A stretch of DNA of 64,000 nt from Pelomonas parva (lineage in GTDB: Bacteria > Pseudomonadota > Gammaproteobacteria > Burkholderiales > Burkholderiaceae_C), in NCBI RefSeq assembly GCF_043555835.1, contig NZ_JBIGHV010000003.1, positions 124,001-188,000 on the forward strand. The letters are read 5' to 3'. A program made the position numbers and the translations under genes. This document shows positions 7,969 to 15,549 of this stretch, in pieces; position 1 is the stretch's first letter; the number at the start of each line of letters is the position of its first letter. Under the pieces are notes generated by a model, which did no database searches, had not been told where the DNA came from, and saw only the letters and a program-made list of their open reading frames with translations.

Positions 7969-9255
7969 TCAGTTTCGCTGTAGGCGGTTCAAATATCGCT
8001 GATTGATCGCAGGATCAAAATACAACTTCCGCTTGATCCAGACAAGCCCCTCAGACTTGGTGATCACAGCTACGTCGATTGGACCGCCCACGGACTGTGT
8101 TCTAGATGTAACTTTTTCCTTCAACGATTCTAGCAAGACCAAGGTTTCGGCCAACTCTGCCAGCTCTTCGACGTTGAGACTTGCGACCGAAGACCACAGC
8201 GGTACGTAGTGAGCGCGGAAGGTCGCATCGGTCCATTCGGCTCTGAAGGCCCCCGCTCTGGCTTGGACCTCAGCCGCGATCTGCGTCAGGTCGGGCGCCG
8301 CTACACCGGCCGCCCGGCACGCCGCCTCTGCAACGGCGGCCGCATGAGTCTCAAAGGCCTGCTCGACCGCGCTCCAGACCTCCGGGCTCGCGCCTTGGCT
8401 GAAAGTCTCCACCATGTCCGCCTTAGCGAAAGCCTCGATAAGTGATCGCTTAGTCGTGTAATCGACGTTTCCCTGCTTGTCATCTTTCCAGGCAATGAGG
8501 TCGCCGACGAAGCCGAACACCTCTTTGCTGAAATAGCTAGGCAGGTAGTCGTCGTCTCCGAACCCCGCGATCACGATGCCGGTGCTGGCGAGGATGAGGT
8601 CGGGCCGTTTGAACGCAAGGTCTGCTGCCGCCGCCAAGAGCGCTGGCATCTGGATGTGCGGCACCAGATGCGGCCATTCCTGGGCGAGATACTCATCTAC
8701 CGACGTTGTGAGAGCGGCCAGATGATCTGTCAAAAGCGGGGCCTGGTCGGCAGGGTTGAGGCCGTTGAACACAGCTATAGGGGTCAGGTGCGCTGCAACC
8801 AGGTCGGCTAGACCCGTTGCCCAGCCGGCGGCTAGTGCTGGAGCCGGCGTTGCACGATCAGCAAGGCTGCGGTCGGCAGATGTGACTTCCTTTACTACTT
8901 GCACGGCCGCCAACGCGATGGTGCGCTTGCCGTTGGTCTCACGCAGCACGGCTGGGAGTAGCCCGTGTGCAGGATCGTTTAGGAAGGTGAGGAAGTTGTC
9001 CCAATAGCCCTGTAGGGTCGGGAACGTGCCCTTGCCCAGCTTTCCTCGGTACACCTTAATGATGAGCTCCCAAGGCACGCCGCCCAGGGAACTGCTGTTG
9101 TTGATCATCACGGCGACCGGGGCGTCGCCCGCGAGCTGAAAAATCTTGTTGGCGCCGGAGGCGTAGGTCGTCTTACCCGGCTCCGTGAAGGTCACTGCAC
9201 TGTCGGCAGCTAGTGCTATCGCCAGTCGGTTTGCGACCGCTACCTCGCATGTCAT
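7969..9255 (-). CDS. Putative Ntn-hydrolase (proteasome-beta-like) protein
   Basis: 428 residues. The N-terminus MTCEVAVANRLAIALAADSA matches the start of proteasome beta, HslV and Anbu subunits once Met is removed: Thr becomes residue 1, the AADS aspartate falls at position 17, and the lysine of NKIFQL falls at position 36, close to the catalytic Lys33. A hydrophobic strand (APVAVMINNSS, about 48-58) and a helix (PWELIIKVYR) follow, as in that fold. A second conserved-looking glycine patch, IVIAGFGDDDYLPSY, lies near residue 230. The C-terminal 200 residues are largely helical with no family I know. The gene has a GAGGGAG ribosome-binding site. Function as a self-activating peptidase or amidase is inference; fold assignment is moderately secure. 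Confidence 0.65.
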   Translation of the reverse strand: MTCEVAVANRLAIALAADSAVTFTEPGKTTYASGANKIFQLAGDAPVAVMINNSSSLGGVPWELIIKVYRGKLGKGTFPTLQGYWDNFLTFLNDPAHGLLPAVLRETNGKRTIALAAVQVVKEVTSADRSLADRATPAPALAAGWATGLADLVAAHLTPIAVFNGLNPADQAPLLTDHLAALTTSVDEYLAQEWPHLVPHIQMPALLAAAADLAFKRPDLILASTGIVIAGFGDDDYLPSYFSKEVFGFVGDLIAWKDDKQGNVDYTTKRSLIEAFAKADMVETFSQGASPEVWSAVEQAFETHAAAVAEAACRAAGVAAPDLTQIAAEVQARAGAFRAEWTDATFRAHYVPLWSSVASLNVEELAELAETLVLLESLKEKVTSRTQSVGGPIDVAVITKSEGLVWIKRKLYFDPAINQRYLNRLQRN

Positions 9256-9573
9256 GATTGCCGCTCCCTCTGTCTTATGGGGCAGGAGTGTGTGTCCGCA
9301 CCGTAGCTCGCAAAAGCCGGGTATCTACGGTAGTCACCGCACTTGTACGGCTACGCGGAGCAACGCCGCTACCGGGTCCTGTCGCTCAAACAATTCGCGG
9401 ACCGCAGCCGACCCAGCCAAGGGTACGCGGCGTGGCGCAGGGCGGGTCGCCTTCCAGTGAAGGCTGTTGTTCCTCAGAGTTCGGCCGAAGCAAAACACCA
9501 GGCGCCACCGGACGAACGAGCCTGCGCCAATCGGCATCGAGAGGACGTTCGCCCCGAGCAGCCGTTCACGTGC
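9256..9573. other. 318-bp intergenic stretch
   Basis: It lies upstream of the Ntn-hydrolase-like gene and downstream of the ArsR gene. A 67-codon minus-strand frame (9334-9537) exists, but it has no ribosome-binding site or recognisable content. No other feature is seen. Confidence 0.4.
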
Positions 9574-9906
9574 CTATGCGTTGCCGCTTCCACGTTGCGA
9601 AGTTTTGGCCGTCGCGATCGCCTTGCTCTCCTTGCGGAGCTTCGTAGAAACCGGGCAGACCTGCTGGACGAAGCTCGTCAAGGTGTTGGTGAGGCTGTCC
9701 TTCTGCAGGCTGTAGAAGACGAATTGCCCGCGCTTGTCCGCCCTGACCAGTCCGGCCGCTTCCAGGATCTTCAGGTGCTTGGACAAGGACGGCTTCGTCA
9801 TGTCGAAGCGGCTCGCGATGTCGCCGGCCGAGAGTTCGGTCTCGGACAGGTACGCGAGGATCTTGCGCCGGGGTGTGGAGGCGAGCGCTTCAAAGATCTT
9901 TTCCAT
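9574..9906 (-). CDS. ArsR-family regulator
   Basis: 110-residue winged-helix repressor. LSAGDIASRFDMTKPSLSKHLKILEAAGLV (residues 25-54) is the helix-turn-helix, and RADKRGQFVFYSL is the wing. The metal-binding ELCVC motif of ArsR/SmtB is absent, so it belongs to the non-metal SdpR-like group. It is divergent from the DCC-family gene, with palindromes in the 73-bp spacer that fit autoregulation and control of the neighbour. The C-terminal tail (KAIATAKTSQRGSGNA) is low-complexity. Confidence 0.85.
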   Translation of the reverse strand: MEKIFEALASTPRRKILAYLSETELSAGDIASRFDMTKPSLSKHLKILEAAGLVRADKRGQFVFYSLQKDSLTNTLTSFVQQVCPVSTKLRKESKAIATAKTSQRGSGNA

Positions 9907-9938
9907 GACGGGATCCTAGCAACTTAATTTCCCTTCTC

Positions 9939-9969
9939 GCTAATTGCTTATTTAGCTACTTAGCTAATT
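9939..9969. promoter_or_regulatory. Candidate ArsR operator / divergent promoter
   Basis: GCTAA (9939-9943) and TTAGC (9952-9956) form an inverted repeat. TTAGCTA occurs twice in tandem (9952-9958 and 9960-9966). The AT-rich sequence is in the divergent spacer of the ArsR gene and the DCC-family gene, as usual for ArsR operators. Confidence 0.55.
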
Positions 9970-9979
9970 CCGATGCACA

Positions 9980-10411
9980 ATGGGTCAGCCTTTGGGAGCC
10001 CATGTGTCCGACATCTCGCCCGCACCCGCGCAGCCCGCTGAACCGGCGACCGGTCCTCACGTCGTTTACTACAACAGCGCCTGCCCGGTTTGCGACGCTG
10101 GCGTGTGCGCGATGCGCGCTCGCATCGCTGAGGGTGACGTCGAATGGGTGGACGTTCATCGCAATCCGGAGCGTCTTGCTCCGCTGGGGCTCGATCTGGA
10201 GGACGTCCGGGAGCGCTTGCACCTGGTTGACCCGAGCGGGCACCTGCAGGTCGGCGCGCCTGCGCTGCTCACAACGTGGTCACTGCAGTCGCGCTGGAGC
10301 TGGTTGCTCAAGCCGTTGAACTGGCCCGGCCTGCGCACGTTGACCTCTTGGGCCTACATCGCGTTCGCCCGCGAGCTGTACCGCTGGAACCGCCGCCAGG
10401 GTCACTGGTGA
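9980..10411 (+). CDS. DCC-family thiol-disulfide oxidoreductase-like protein (DUF393)
   Basis: 143 residues. The defining DxxCxxC region is present as YYNSACPVCDAGV, with C35-x-x-C38, although the leading aspartate of the family is replaced (NSAC). The helix MRARIAEGDVEWVDVHRN follows, and the C-terminal LTSWAYIAFARELYRWNRR is typical of DUF393. Family members are thioredoxin-like with poorly known roles. It is divergent from an ArsR regulator and 23 bp upstream of ubiG on the same strand, so the two are probably co-transcribed. The ATG at 9980 puts the operator immediately upstream; a GTG start about 10 codons later is also possible. Confidence 0.8.
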   Translation: MGQPLGAHVSDISPAPAQPAEPATGPHVVYYNSACPVCDAGVCAMRARIAEGDVEWVDVHRNPERLAPLGLDLEDVRERLHLVDPSGHLQVGAPALLTTWSLQSRWSWLLKPLNWPGLRTLTSWAYIAFARELYRWNRRQGHW

Positions 10412-10434
10412 TCCACTCAGACGAGGAAGATTCG

Positions 10435-11139
10435 ATGGCTACGCATACCAACTTCGACGCCGCTGAGCTCGACAAGTTTCAGGCGCTCGCTTCGCGCTGG
10501 TGGGATCCCGAGTCAGACTTCTGGCCGCTTCACGCGATCAATCCACGTCGTCTCGAATGGATTGATGGCCTGGCGTCGCTGGCCGGCAAGCAGACACTGG
10601 ATGTCGGTTGCGGCGGCGGCATCCTGGCTGAGTCGATGGCGCATCGCGGCGCTGACGTGCTGGGCATCGATCTGGCCGACAAAGGCTTGAAGGTCGCGGC
10701 GCTCCATGCGGCCAAGAGCAAGGCTTCGGTGACCTACCGGCACATCGCGGCAGAGGAGCTTGTGCGCGAGATGCCTGGCGCATTCGACGTGGTGACCTGC
10801 ATGGAGATGCTTGAGCACGTGCCGGATCCGGCACAGGTCGTCGCCGCCTGCTCGAAGCTGCTGAAACCGGGCGGGTGGGCGTTCTTCTCCACGATCAACC
10901 GATCACCCTTGAGCTGGATGGTTGCCGTCTTCGGCGCCGAACGTGTGCTGAAGGTACTTCCGCGCGGTACGCACGACTATGCGAAGTTCATCAAGCCAGC
11001 GGAGCTGAAGGAGATGGCCTCGACATCCGGGCTGGTACTGCGCGAAGAAAAGGGTCTTCGCTACAACCCCATCACCAGGACCTTTGGGCTAGGCACCTGG
11101 ATGGGAGTCAATTACCTGCTCGCGATGAGGAAAGACTAG
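10435..11139 (+). CDS. ubiG: Ubiquinone biosynthesis O-methyltransferase UbiG
   Basis: 234-residue SAM-dependent methyltransferase that performs both O-methylations in ubiquinone synthesis. It opens with NFDAAELDKFQALASRWWDP, the UbiG signature. Motif I is LDVGCGGGILAES (55-67), then VLGIDLADKG and CMEMLEHVPDP, and near the end PITRTFGLGTWMGVNYLLAMRK. The ATG at 10435 has GAGGAAGA 6 bp upstream. In Burkholderiales the housekeeping ubiG normally sits beside gph/ompA. Here it follows an ArsR-controlled DCC gene inside an accessory region, so it is probably an extra copy. Confidence 0.9.
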   Translation: MATHTNFDAAELDKFQALASRWWDPESDFWPLHAINPRRLEWIDGLASLAGKQTLDVGCGGGILAESMAHRGADVLGIDLADKGLKVAALHAAKSKASVTYRHIAAEELVREMPGAFDVVTCMEMLEHVPDPAQVVAACSKLLKPGGWAFFSTINRSPLSWMVAVFGAERVLKVLPRGTHDYAKFIKPAELKEMASTSGLVLREEKGLRYNPITRTFGLGTWMGVNYLLAMRKD

Positions 11140-11187
11140 GCCATTGCTCCGGCGCCCACGTGCGGTGCCGTGCTGACCCGCGTCGCC

Positions 11188-11706
11188 TCAACTGAGCGGA
11201 GCTGCCAGCTCTTTCCCGAGCGTGACGATGACAGCATCCGCCGCGGCTGGCCAGTCGATGACCGGCACGACGCCGCGCGGAACCTGAGGCTTCCGCTGAG
11301 GACCGAACAGGAATCGGTGCGGAACCACGCCATCGAGGTGGTCGAGGACATCGCCACGGTCATCGATGAAATGCGTGATGCCCAAGGCGGCACAGTGCCC
11401 CGCCTTCTGAGACCGCTCCAAGCAAAAGCGCAGGTTGTCCGGCGGAATGCCCGTGCGCTCGAAGAAGCGGTGGTGCCGCAGCCAATGTCGAGTCTTCTCC
11501 TGGACTCGCGGCCCCGCCTTCGAGACCAGCCAAACCCGCCCCCCAAACTGTTGAACGAGACCAGGCACGAAGTCGAACATCCCCTTGTAGGGCGGTGTTG
11601 CTAGCGCGTCTGCGAGCGTTCCTCCGATGAAGGAAGTGTCTGCACGCCCGTCGGGCGCGTCTGGCGCGATGAGAACGCGCCCGATGTCGATACCAAGATT
11701 TTTCAT
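11188..11706 (-). CDS. HAD-superfamily-like hydrolase
   Basis: 172 residues. GIDIGRVLI (5-13) corresponds to HAD motif I with the nucleophile Asp7, but the second aspartate of DxD is glycine, which is unusual for phosphatases. VWLVSKAGPRVQEKTRHWL looks like motif II/III with its Ser and Lys. THFIDDRGDVLDHL is a clear motif IV with the paired aspartates. The size and lack of a large cap resemble small 5'-nucleotidase-like members. The gene is divergent from a LysR regulator. The substrate is unknown; the altered motif I makes dehalogenase or phosphatase activity uncertain. Confidence 0.7.
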   Translation of the reverse strand: MKNLGIDIGRVLIAPDAPDGRADTSFIGGTLADALATPPYKGMFDFVPGLVQQFGGRVWLVSKAGPRVQEKTRHWLRHHRFFERTGIPPDNLRFCLERSQKAGHCAALGITHFIDDRGDVLDHLDGVVPHRFLFGPQRKPQVPRGVVPVIDWPAAADAVIVTLGKELAAPLS

Positions 11707-11809
11707 GATGACTCCCTGAGGTCTATGTGATTGATGGGAGGCAATGCTAGGAACGCCATAGCTATCCGAGAACTACTGAGTTCATATTGGCTATAGTCCT
11801 GAGATATAG

Positions 11810-12703
11810 ATGACCCAGCCTTCAAACCTTGATCTCGACGCCGTGCTGGCGTTCGCGACCTTTGCCGATTCGCTGAACTTCAGCGAGGCTGCTCGAGGCC
11901 TCCACATTTCTCAGCCAGCCCTCCACGTCAAGGTGCGCAAGCTGAGCGAACGGCTCGACCGGCCGCTCTACCGCCGTGTCGGACGCGCTCTGGAGCTGAC
12001 GGAGCACGGCGAATTGGTGGCAAGGTACGGCCGTCAATTGCGTGAAGGAACGAGTGAGCTACTGGCCCAGCTGCATGGGATGGCAGAGCGTCCGGTGACG
12101 CTGGCGGCCGGCGAAGGTGCTTATCTCTACCTGCTGAAGGCAGGCATCACGCATTTCCAGAAGGACGCATCGGCGCCGCTTCGCTTGCTAACGTTGAATC
12201 GCGATGAGGCGCTGGCTGCGGTACTGGGAGGCAAGGCTCAACTGGGCGTCGCGCCGCTGGACATCGTGCCGGAGCAACTTCAATCGATCGTTCTCACGAC
12301 CGTCGGTCAGGTCCTGGCGGTACCAGAAGGACATCGCCTTGCCCGGCGATCACGCCTCAGGCTGAAGGACTTGGCCGGTGAGCGGCTCGTCGTACCGCCT
12401 CGTGGCCGGCCACATCGGGAGATGCTGGCCGCCCTGCTGCAGTCGGCAGAGGTGCTCTGGGAGGTTGCGTTGGAGGCCAACGGGTGGGAGTTGATGCTGA
12501 GCTTTGTCGCGATGGGTGCCGGCTCGGCCGTTGTCAACGCCTGCTGCAGCATGCCACCCGGTGTCGTGGCGATACCGATACCGGAACTGCCGACGCTGCG
12601 ATATCACTGCTTCCACCTGCGCGGCCTCTTGAAGTCGACACCTGCGGAACGGCTGCGCGTTTCTCTGCAAGATAGCGGCAATGCATGGAAGGCCTCTGTG
12701 TGA
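11810..12703 (+). CDS. LysR-family transcriptional regulator
   Basis: 297 residues. The N-terminal winged helix-turn-helix includes LDAVLAFATFADSLNFSEAARGLHISQPALHVKV (about 8-42). The effector-binding domain at about 90-295 includes the usual GVAPLDIVPEQ and GAGSAVVN strands. It is divergent from the HAD-like gene, and the AT-rich spacer (11707-11809, with GCTAT-type half-sites) would be the expected LysR operator. Its stop precedes the kptA start by only 5 bp, so kptA may be co-transcribed. Confidence 0.88.
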   Translation: MTQPSNLDLDAVLAFATFADSLNFSEAARGLHISQPALHVKVRKLSERLDRPLYRRVGRALELTEHGELVARYGRQLREGTSELLAQLHGMAERPVTLAAGEGAYLYLLKAGITHFQKDASAPLRLLTLNRDEALAAVLGGKAQLGVAPLDIVPEQLQSIVLTTVGQVLAVPEGHRLARRSRLRLKDLAGERLVVPPRGRPHREMLAALLQSAEVLWEVALEANGWELMLSFVAMGAGSAVVNACCSMPPGVVAIPIPELPTLRYHCFHLRGLLKSTPAERLRVSLQDSGNAWKASV

Positions 12704-12708
12704 CCGAC

Positions 12709-13248
12709 ATGAAGTTGCTGAAGCGGGTCAGCAAGCAGATGGCGTACCTGCTTCGCCACGCGCCCGAGCAGGCCGGCCTGAGGCTCGACCCCGAGGGCTA
12801 TGTCTTACTGGACGACGTGGTCGACGCACTCCGGTTGACAGTCCCTGATGTCACGCCAGACATCGTCAGGGAGGTGGTGGCCCAAGTGGAGCCACGAAAG
12901 CAGCGGTATTCGATTGAAGGCGACGCCGTGCGAGCGAACTATGGGCATTCCGTGGCCGACCGCATCGCACTCAGTCCAGCCGAACCTCCGACCAAACTCT
13001 TTCATGGCACAAGCCATGATGCCCTGGCTGAAATCCGAGACTGCGGTTTGCTGCCCATGAGGCGCCAGTACGTCCATCTGACAACGGACAGCCAGTTAGC
13101 GCTGTCCGTCGGAGGCAGGCACGGCGCACCCTGCTTGCTGCGCGTTGATGCGGCGCTGGCGCACGCCGAAGGAATTGTTTTCTACAAGGCGAACTACACG
13201 TTTTGGCTTGCGGACGCGGTTCCAAGTCGGTTCATTCACTTGCCCTAG
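12709..13248 (+). CDS. kptA: RNA 2'-phosphotransferase, KptA/Tpt1 family
   Basis: 179 residues. The family transfers an internal RNA 2'-phosphate to NAD+, giving ADP-ribose 1'',2''-cyclic phosphate. Key landmarks are present: MKLLKRVSKQMAYLLRHAPE with the LRH arginine-histidine, the DDVVDAL helix, PRKQRYSI, KLFHGTSHDALAEI with the HGT histidine, and YVHLTTD. The start at 12709 fits the family N-terminus; an in-frame ATG at 12685 would overlap lysR and add 8 residues, and neither start has a strong ribosome-binding site. Bacterial Tpt1 proteins lack a known native substrate. No RNA ligase or kinase gene accompanies it here. Confidence 0.88.
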   Translation: MKLLKRVSKQMAYLLRHAPEQAGLRLDPEGYVLLDDVVDALRLTVPDVTPDIVREVVAQVEPRKQRYSIEGDAVRANYGHSVADRIALSPAEPPTKLFHGTSHDALAEIRDCGLLPMRRQYVHLTTDSQLALSVGGRHGAPCLLRVDAALAHAEGIVFYKANYTFWLADAVPSRFIHLP

Positions 13249-13400
13249 GAAATTCACGCGTCGCTCCGCCGAAGGGCCGTGGCGCCTCCTGATATGGCCT
13301 GCCGTGGGCGCGCCGAATGAGGCCGACGCCTTACCCCACATGGGTGTAGCCGAACACGACCTTTGGCGAAGCTGCTCACAGCTCCGGCGGGAATGAGAAT

Positions 13401-13433
13401 GCCCCCGTTGCCTGACAAGCAAGCAACAGGGGC
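13401..13433 (-). terminator. Hairpin terminator after EF-Tu fragment
   Basis: GCCCCCGTTGC and GCAACAGGGGC pair with one mismatch around a 10-nt loop, immediately downstream of the EF-Tu fragment stop. It may also stop kptA transcription from the other side. Confidence 0.65.
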
Positions 13434-13450
13434 GGGGAAGGCTCAGCCTT

Positions 13451-13996
13451 TCAGCCGAGCACTTCAGTCACGATGCCAGCGCCGACGGTCTTGCCGCCTT
13501 CACGCATGGCGAACCGCATGCCGTTCTCGATTGCCACGGGCTTGTTCAGCTCGAAGCTGATCAGAGCCTGCGCACCGGGCTCGACAACGCCGGCTTCGGT
13601 GTCGACGCTGATGACGCCGGTCACGTCGGTCGGGCCGAAGAAGAACTGCGGCTGGTAGCCGGAGCCGAACGAGGTGTGGCGGCCACCTTCATCCTTGCTG
13701 AGAACGAAGATCTGTGCACGCCCCGTGCGGTAGGGCTTCAGCGCGCCGGGCTTCACGACGACCTGGCCGCGCACGGCGTCATCGCGCTTGACACCACGCA
13801 GCAGCAGTCCCACGTTCATGCCAGCACGACCCTCGGCCACGTCCTTGTGGAAGGACTGCACGCCTGTGACAACGACAGGGTCGTCGCCGGACGGGCTGAG
13901 GCCGACGATCTCCAGAGAGTCGCCCACGCGGATCACGCCGCGCTCAACACGGCCGCTGATGACGGTGCCGCGGCCCGCGATGGTGTCCGTCTCCAC
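13451..13996 (-). pseudogene. EF-Tu fragment: domains II and III only
   Basis: 181 codons homologous to the C-terminal half of elongation factor Tu. Recognisable parts are IAGRGTVISGRVERGVIRVGD (start of domain II), EGRAGMNVGLLLRGVKRDD, LSKDEGGRHTSFGSGYQPQF, TDVTGVI and MRFAMREGGKTVGAGIV. The GTPase domain with its P-loop, DCPGH and NKCD motifs is missing. Homology begins at a GTG (VETDTIAGRG aligns with the usual VEDVFSISGRG), and an in-frame TAG lies 45-60 bp upstream. The remaining reading frame is intact and diverged from typical betaproteobacterial tuf, which suggests a transferred fragment. It cannot act as EF-Tu. Confidence 0.85.
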
Positions 13997-14287
13997 TTGG
14001 GTCGATGAGATCCGCCCACTCAGTACGGCACCCTTGCACTACGTCAATCCACCGCTAGGGATTCTTCCTACGACCGCACCCGAGACTGCGGCGACGCACA
14101 GGCGGCTGAGGCGGATCACATGTGCACGCGAGCCAGCGGGGTCGAGTCCAGAGTTAAGCGCAAACAGTTCCAAGTTAAGCGCAAACCGACACACCCGGCG
14201 GGGCGCAAACGGGCTCACGTACAGCCCATCCCCCCAAATCTGCAGTCCGTCGCCCCCCGCTTGGGCCCGCCCCCGCCCCGGAGATAT
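13997..14287. other. Intergenic stretch with IS-end-like repeats
   Basis: No gene is supported. AGTTAAGCGCAAAC occurs twice (14152-14165 and 14173-14186, 21-bp period), the second multi-repeat array of this kind after 6314-6366. The rest is GC-rich with no recognisable content. Confidence 0.5.
14152..14186. repeat. Tandem 14-bp repeats, IS-end-like
   Basis: Two identical copies of AGTTAAGCGCAAAC are separated by 7 bp. Together with the array at 6314-6366 they bracket the accessory region, though the two arrays differ in sequence. Confidence 0.45.
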
Positions 14288-14311
14288 GGTGTGCTACATC
14301 AGCAACACACC
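14288..14311. promoter_or_regulatory. Candidate GntR (YtrA) operator
   Basis: GGTGTG (14288-14293) and CACACC (14306-14311) are inverted; the inner bases (GTGCTACATCAGCAACAC) add further dyad symmetry. It lies 11 bp upstream of the regulator start, which fits autorepression of the whole gntR-ABC operon. Confidence 0.6.
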
Positions 14312-14322
14312 CCGGAGCGCAC

Positions 14323-14676
14323 ATGACGCCCACCTGGACTGACCAGGCACCGATCTACCAGCAGCTTGCCGACCGACTGGCCGTGCAACTGCTGGACGGC
14401 AGCCCCCCGGAAGGCGAGGCCCTGCCCTCGGTTCGCCAACTGGCGAGCACCTATGTCATCAACCCCTTGACCGTGACGCGGGCGCTGCAGGCGCTCAGCG
14501 ACCACGGCCTCATCGAGACGCGCCGCGGCCTCGGCATGTTCGTCACGATGGGGGCGCGCAACCGGCTGCTGAAACAGGAGCGCGAACAGTTCTTGCAGAA
14601 GGACTGGCCCGCGCTGCGCGCCAAGCTCAAGCGGCTGGGGCTGACCGCCAAGGATCTGAACTGGGAGTCGACATGA
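14323..14676 (+). CDS. GntR-family regulator, YtrA subfamily
   Basis: 117 residues. It consists of the GntR winged helix (PIYQQLADRLAVQLLDG, LPSVRQLASTYVINPLTVTRALQALSDHGLIETRRGLGMFV, about 9-85) with only a short C-terminal helical tail. That is the YtrA form, which normally controls adjacent ABC transporter genes. The stop overlaps the ATPase start by ATGA, and a palindrome sits just upstream. The inducer is unknown; cell-wall antibiotics induce some YtrA systems in other bacteria. Confidence 0.88.
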   Translation: MTPTWTDQAPIYQQLADRLAVQLLDGSPPEGEALPSVRQLASTYVINPLTVTRALQALSDHGLIETRRGLGMFVTMGARNRLLKQEREQFLQKDWPALRAKLKRLGLTAKDLNWEST

Positions 14677-15542
14677 ACCTCATAGAAGTGAAAAACGTCT
14701 CGCTGCGCTACGGCAAGAAGACCGCGCTGAACGACGTCTCCATCACCGTGCCCAAGGGTCGCGTCGTGGGCCTGCTGGGCCACAACGGCGCCGGCAAGAC
14801 CTCGCTGATGAAGGCGCTGGTGGGCCTGCTGTCGGTGCAGGGCGAGATGCGCGTGCTGGGCCACGAGCCGACCAAGAACCGCCAGCAGTTGCTGACCGAG
14901 CTGAGCTACATCCCCGACGTGGCCGTGCTGCCGCGCTGGGCCAAGGTGCATGAGCTGATCACCCTGATGAGCCAGCTGCAACCCAAGTTCTCGGCGGAGC
15001 GCGCCCGGGCGCTGCTCAAGCGCACGAGTGTGAGCGAGGGCGACAAGGTGAAGAGCCTGTCCAAGGGCATGGTGGCGCAGACCCACCTGGCGCTGATCGC
15101 CGCCATCGACGCCAAGCTGATGATCCTGGACGAGCCGACGCTGGGCCTGGACGTGGTGTCGCGCAAGAGCTTCTACGAGATGCTCATCGACGAGTGGTGC
15201 GACGGCGAGCGCAGCGTGCTGATCTCGACGCACCAGGTCGAGGAGGTCGAGGCGCTGCTGAGCGACGTGATCATGCTGGACGAGGGCCGCGTGGCGCTGT
15301 CGATCAGCCTGGAGGACATCGACCGCCGCTTCGTGGCGCTGAACCACGACCCGGCCGCCGCCGACGCGATGGCCGCCGCCCACCCGCTGCTGCGCTACCG
15401 CGAGCAGGGCCGCACGACCTCGCTGTTCGACGGCGCGCCGCCCGAGCATGTCGCCAGCCTGGGCCAGCGCGTGCGGCCCAGCCTGGTCGACCTCTTCGTG
15501 GCGCTGACCCGCAACCCGGCGCTCAACAACAAGCAGGCCTGA
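14673..15542 (+). CDS. ABC transporter ATP-binding protein
   Basis: 289-residue ATPase. Walker A is GHNGAGKTS at 36-44, the signature LSKGMVAQT at 130-138, Walker B LMILDEP at 150-156 and the switch histidine at 188. The signature glutamine/arginine position is atypical (SKGMVAQ), as in some YtrB/BcrA-like ATPases. About 80 residues follow the nucleotide-binding core, an extension common in bacitracin-type exporters. It is translationally coupled to the GntR regulator and 7 bp upstream of the permease gene, so it energises that permease. Substrate unknown. Confidence 0.88.
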   Translation: MNLIEVKNVSLRYGKKTALNDVSITVPKGRVVGLLGHNGAGKTSLMKALVGLLSVQGEMRVLGHEPTKNRQQLLTELSYIPDVAVLPRWAKVHELITLMSQLQPKFSAERARALLKRTSVSEGDKVKSLSKGMVAQTHLALIAAIDAKLMILDEPTLGLDVVSRKSFYEMLIDEWCDGERSVLISTHQVEEVEALLSDVIMLDEGRVALSISLEDIDRRFVALNHDPAAADAMAAAHPLLRYREQGRTTSLFDGAPPEHVASLGQRVRPSLVDLFVALTRNPALNNKQA

Positions 15543-15549
15543 AGGACAC

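Noticed and set aside
9334..9537. 67-codon minus-strand frame between ArsR and the Ntn-hydrolase-like gene
   Set aside because: No ribosome-binding site and no protein-like pattern; kept only as an intergenic note.
12685..12708. Earlier ATG for kptA at 12685
   Set aside because: It would overlap the LysR gene, and the conserved Tpt1 N-terminus begins at 12709; noted as an alternative only.
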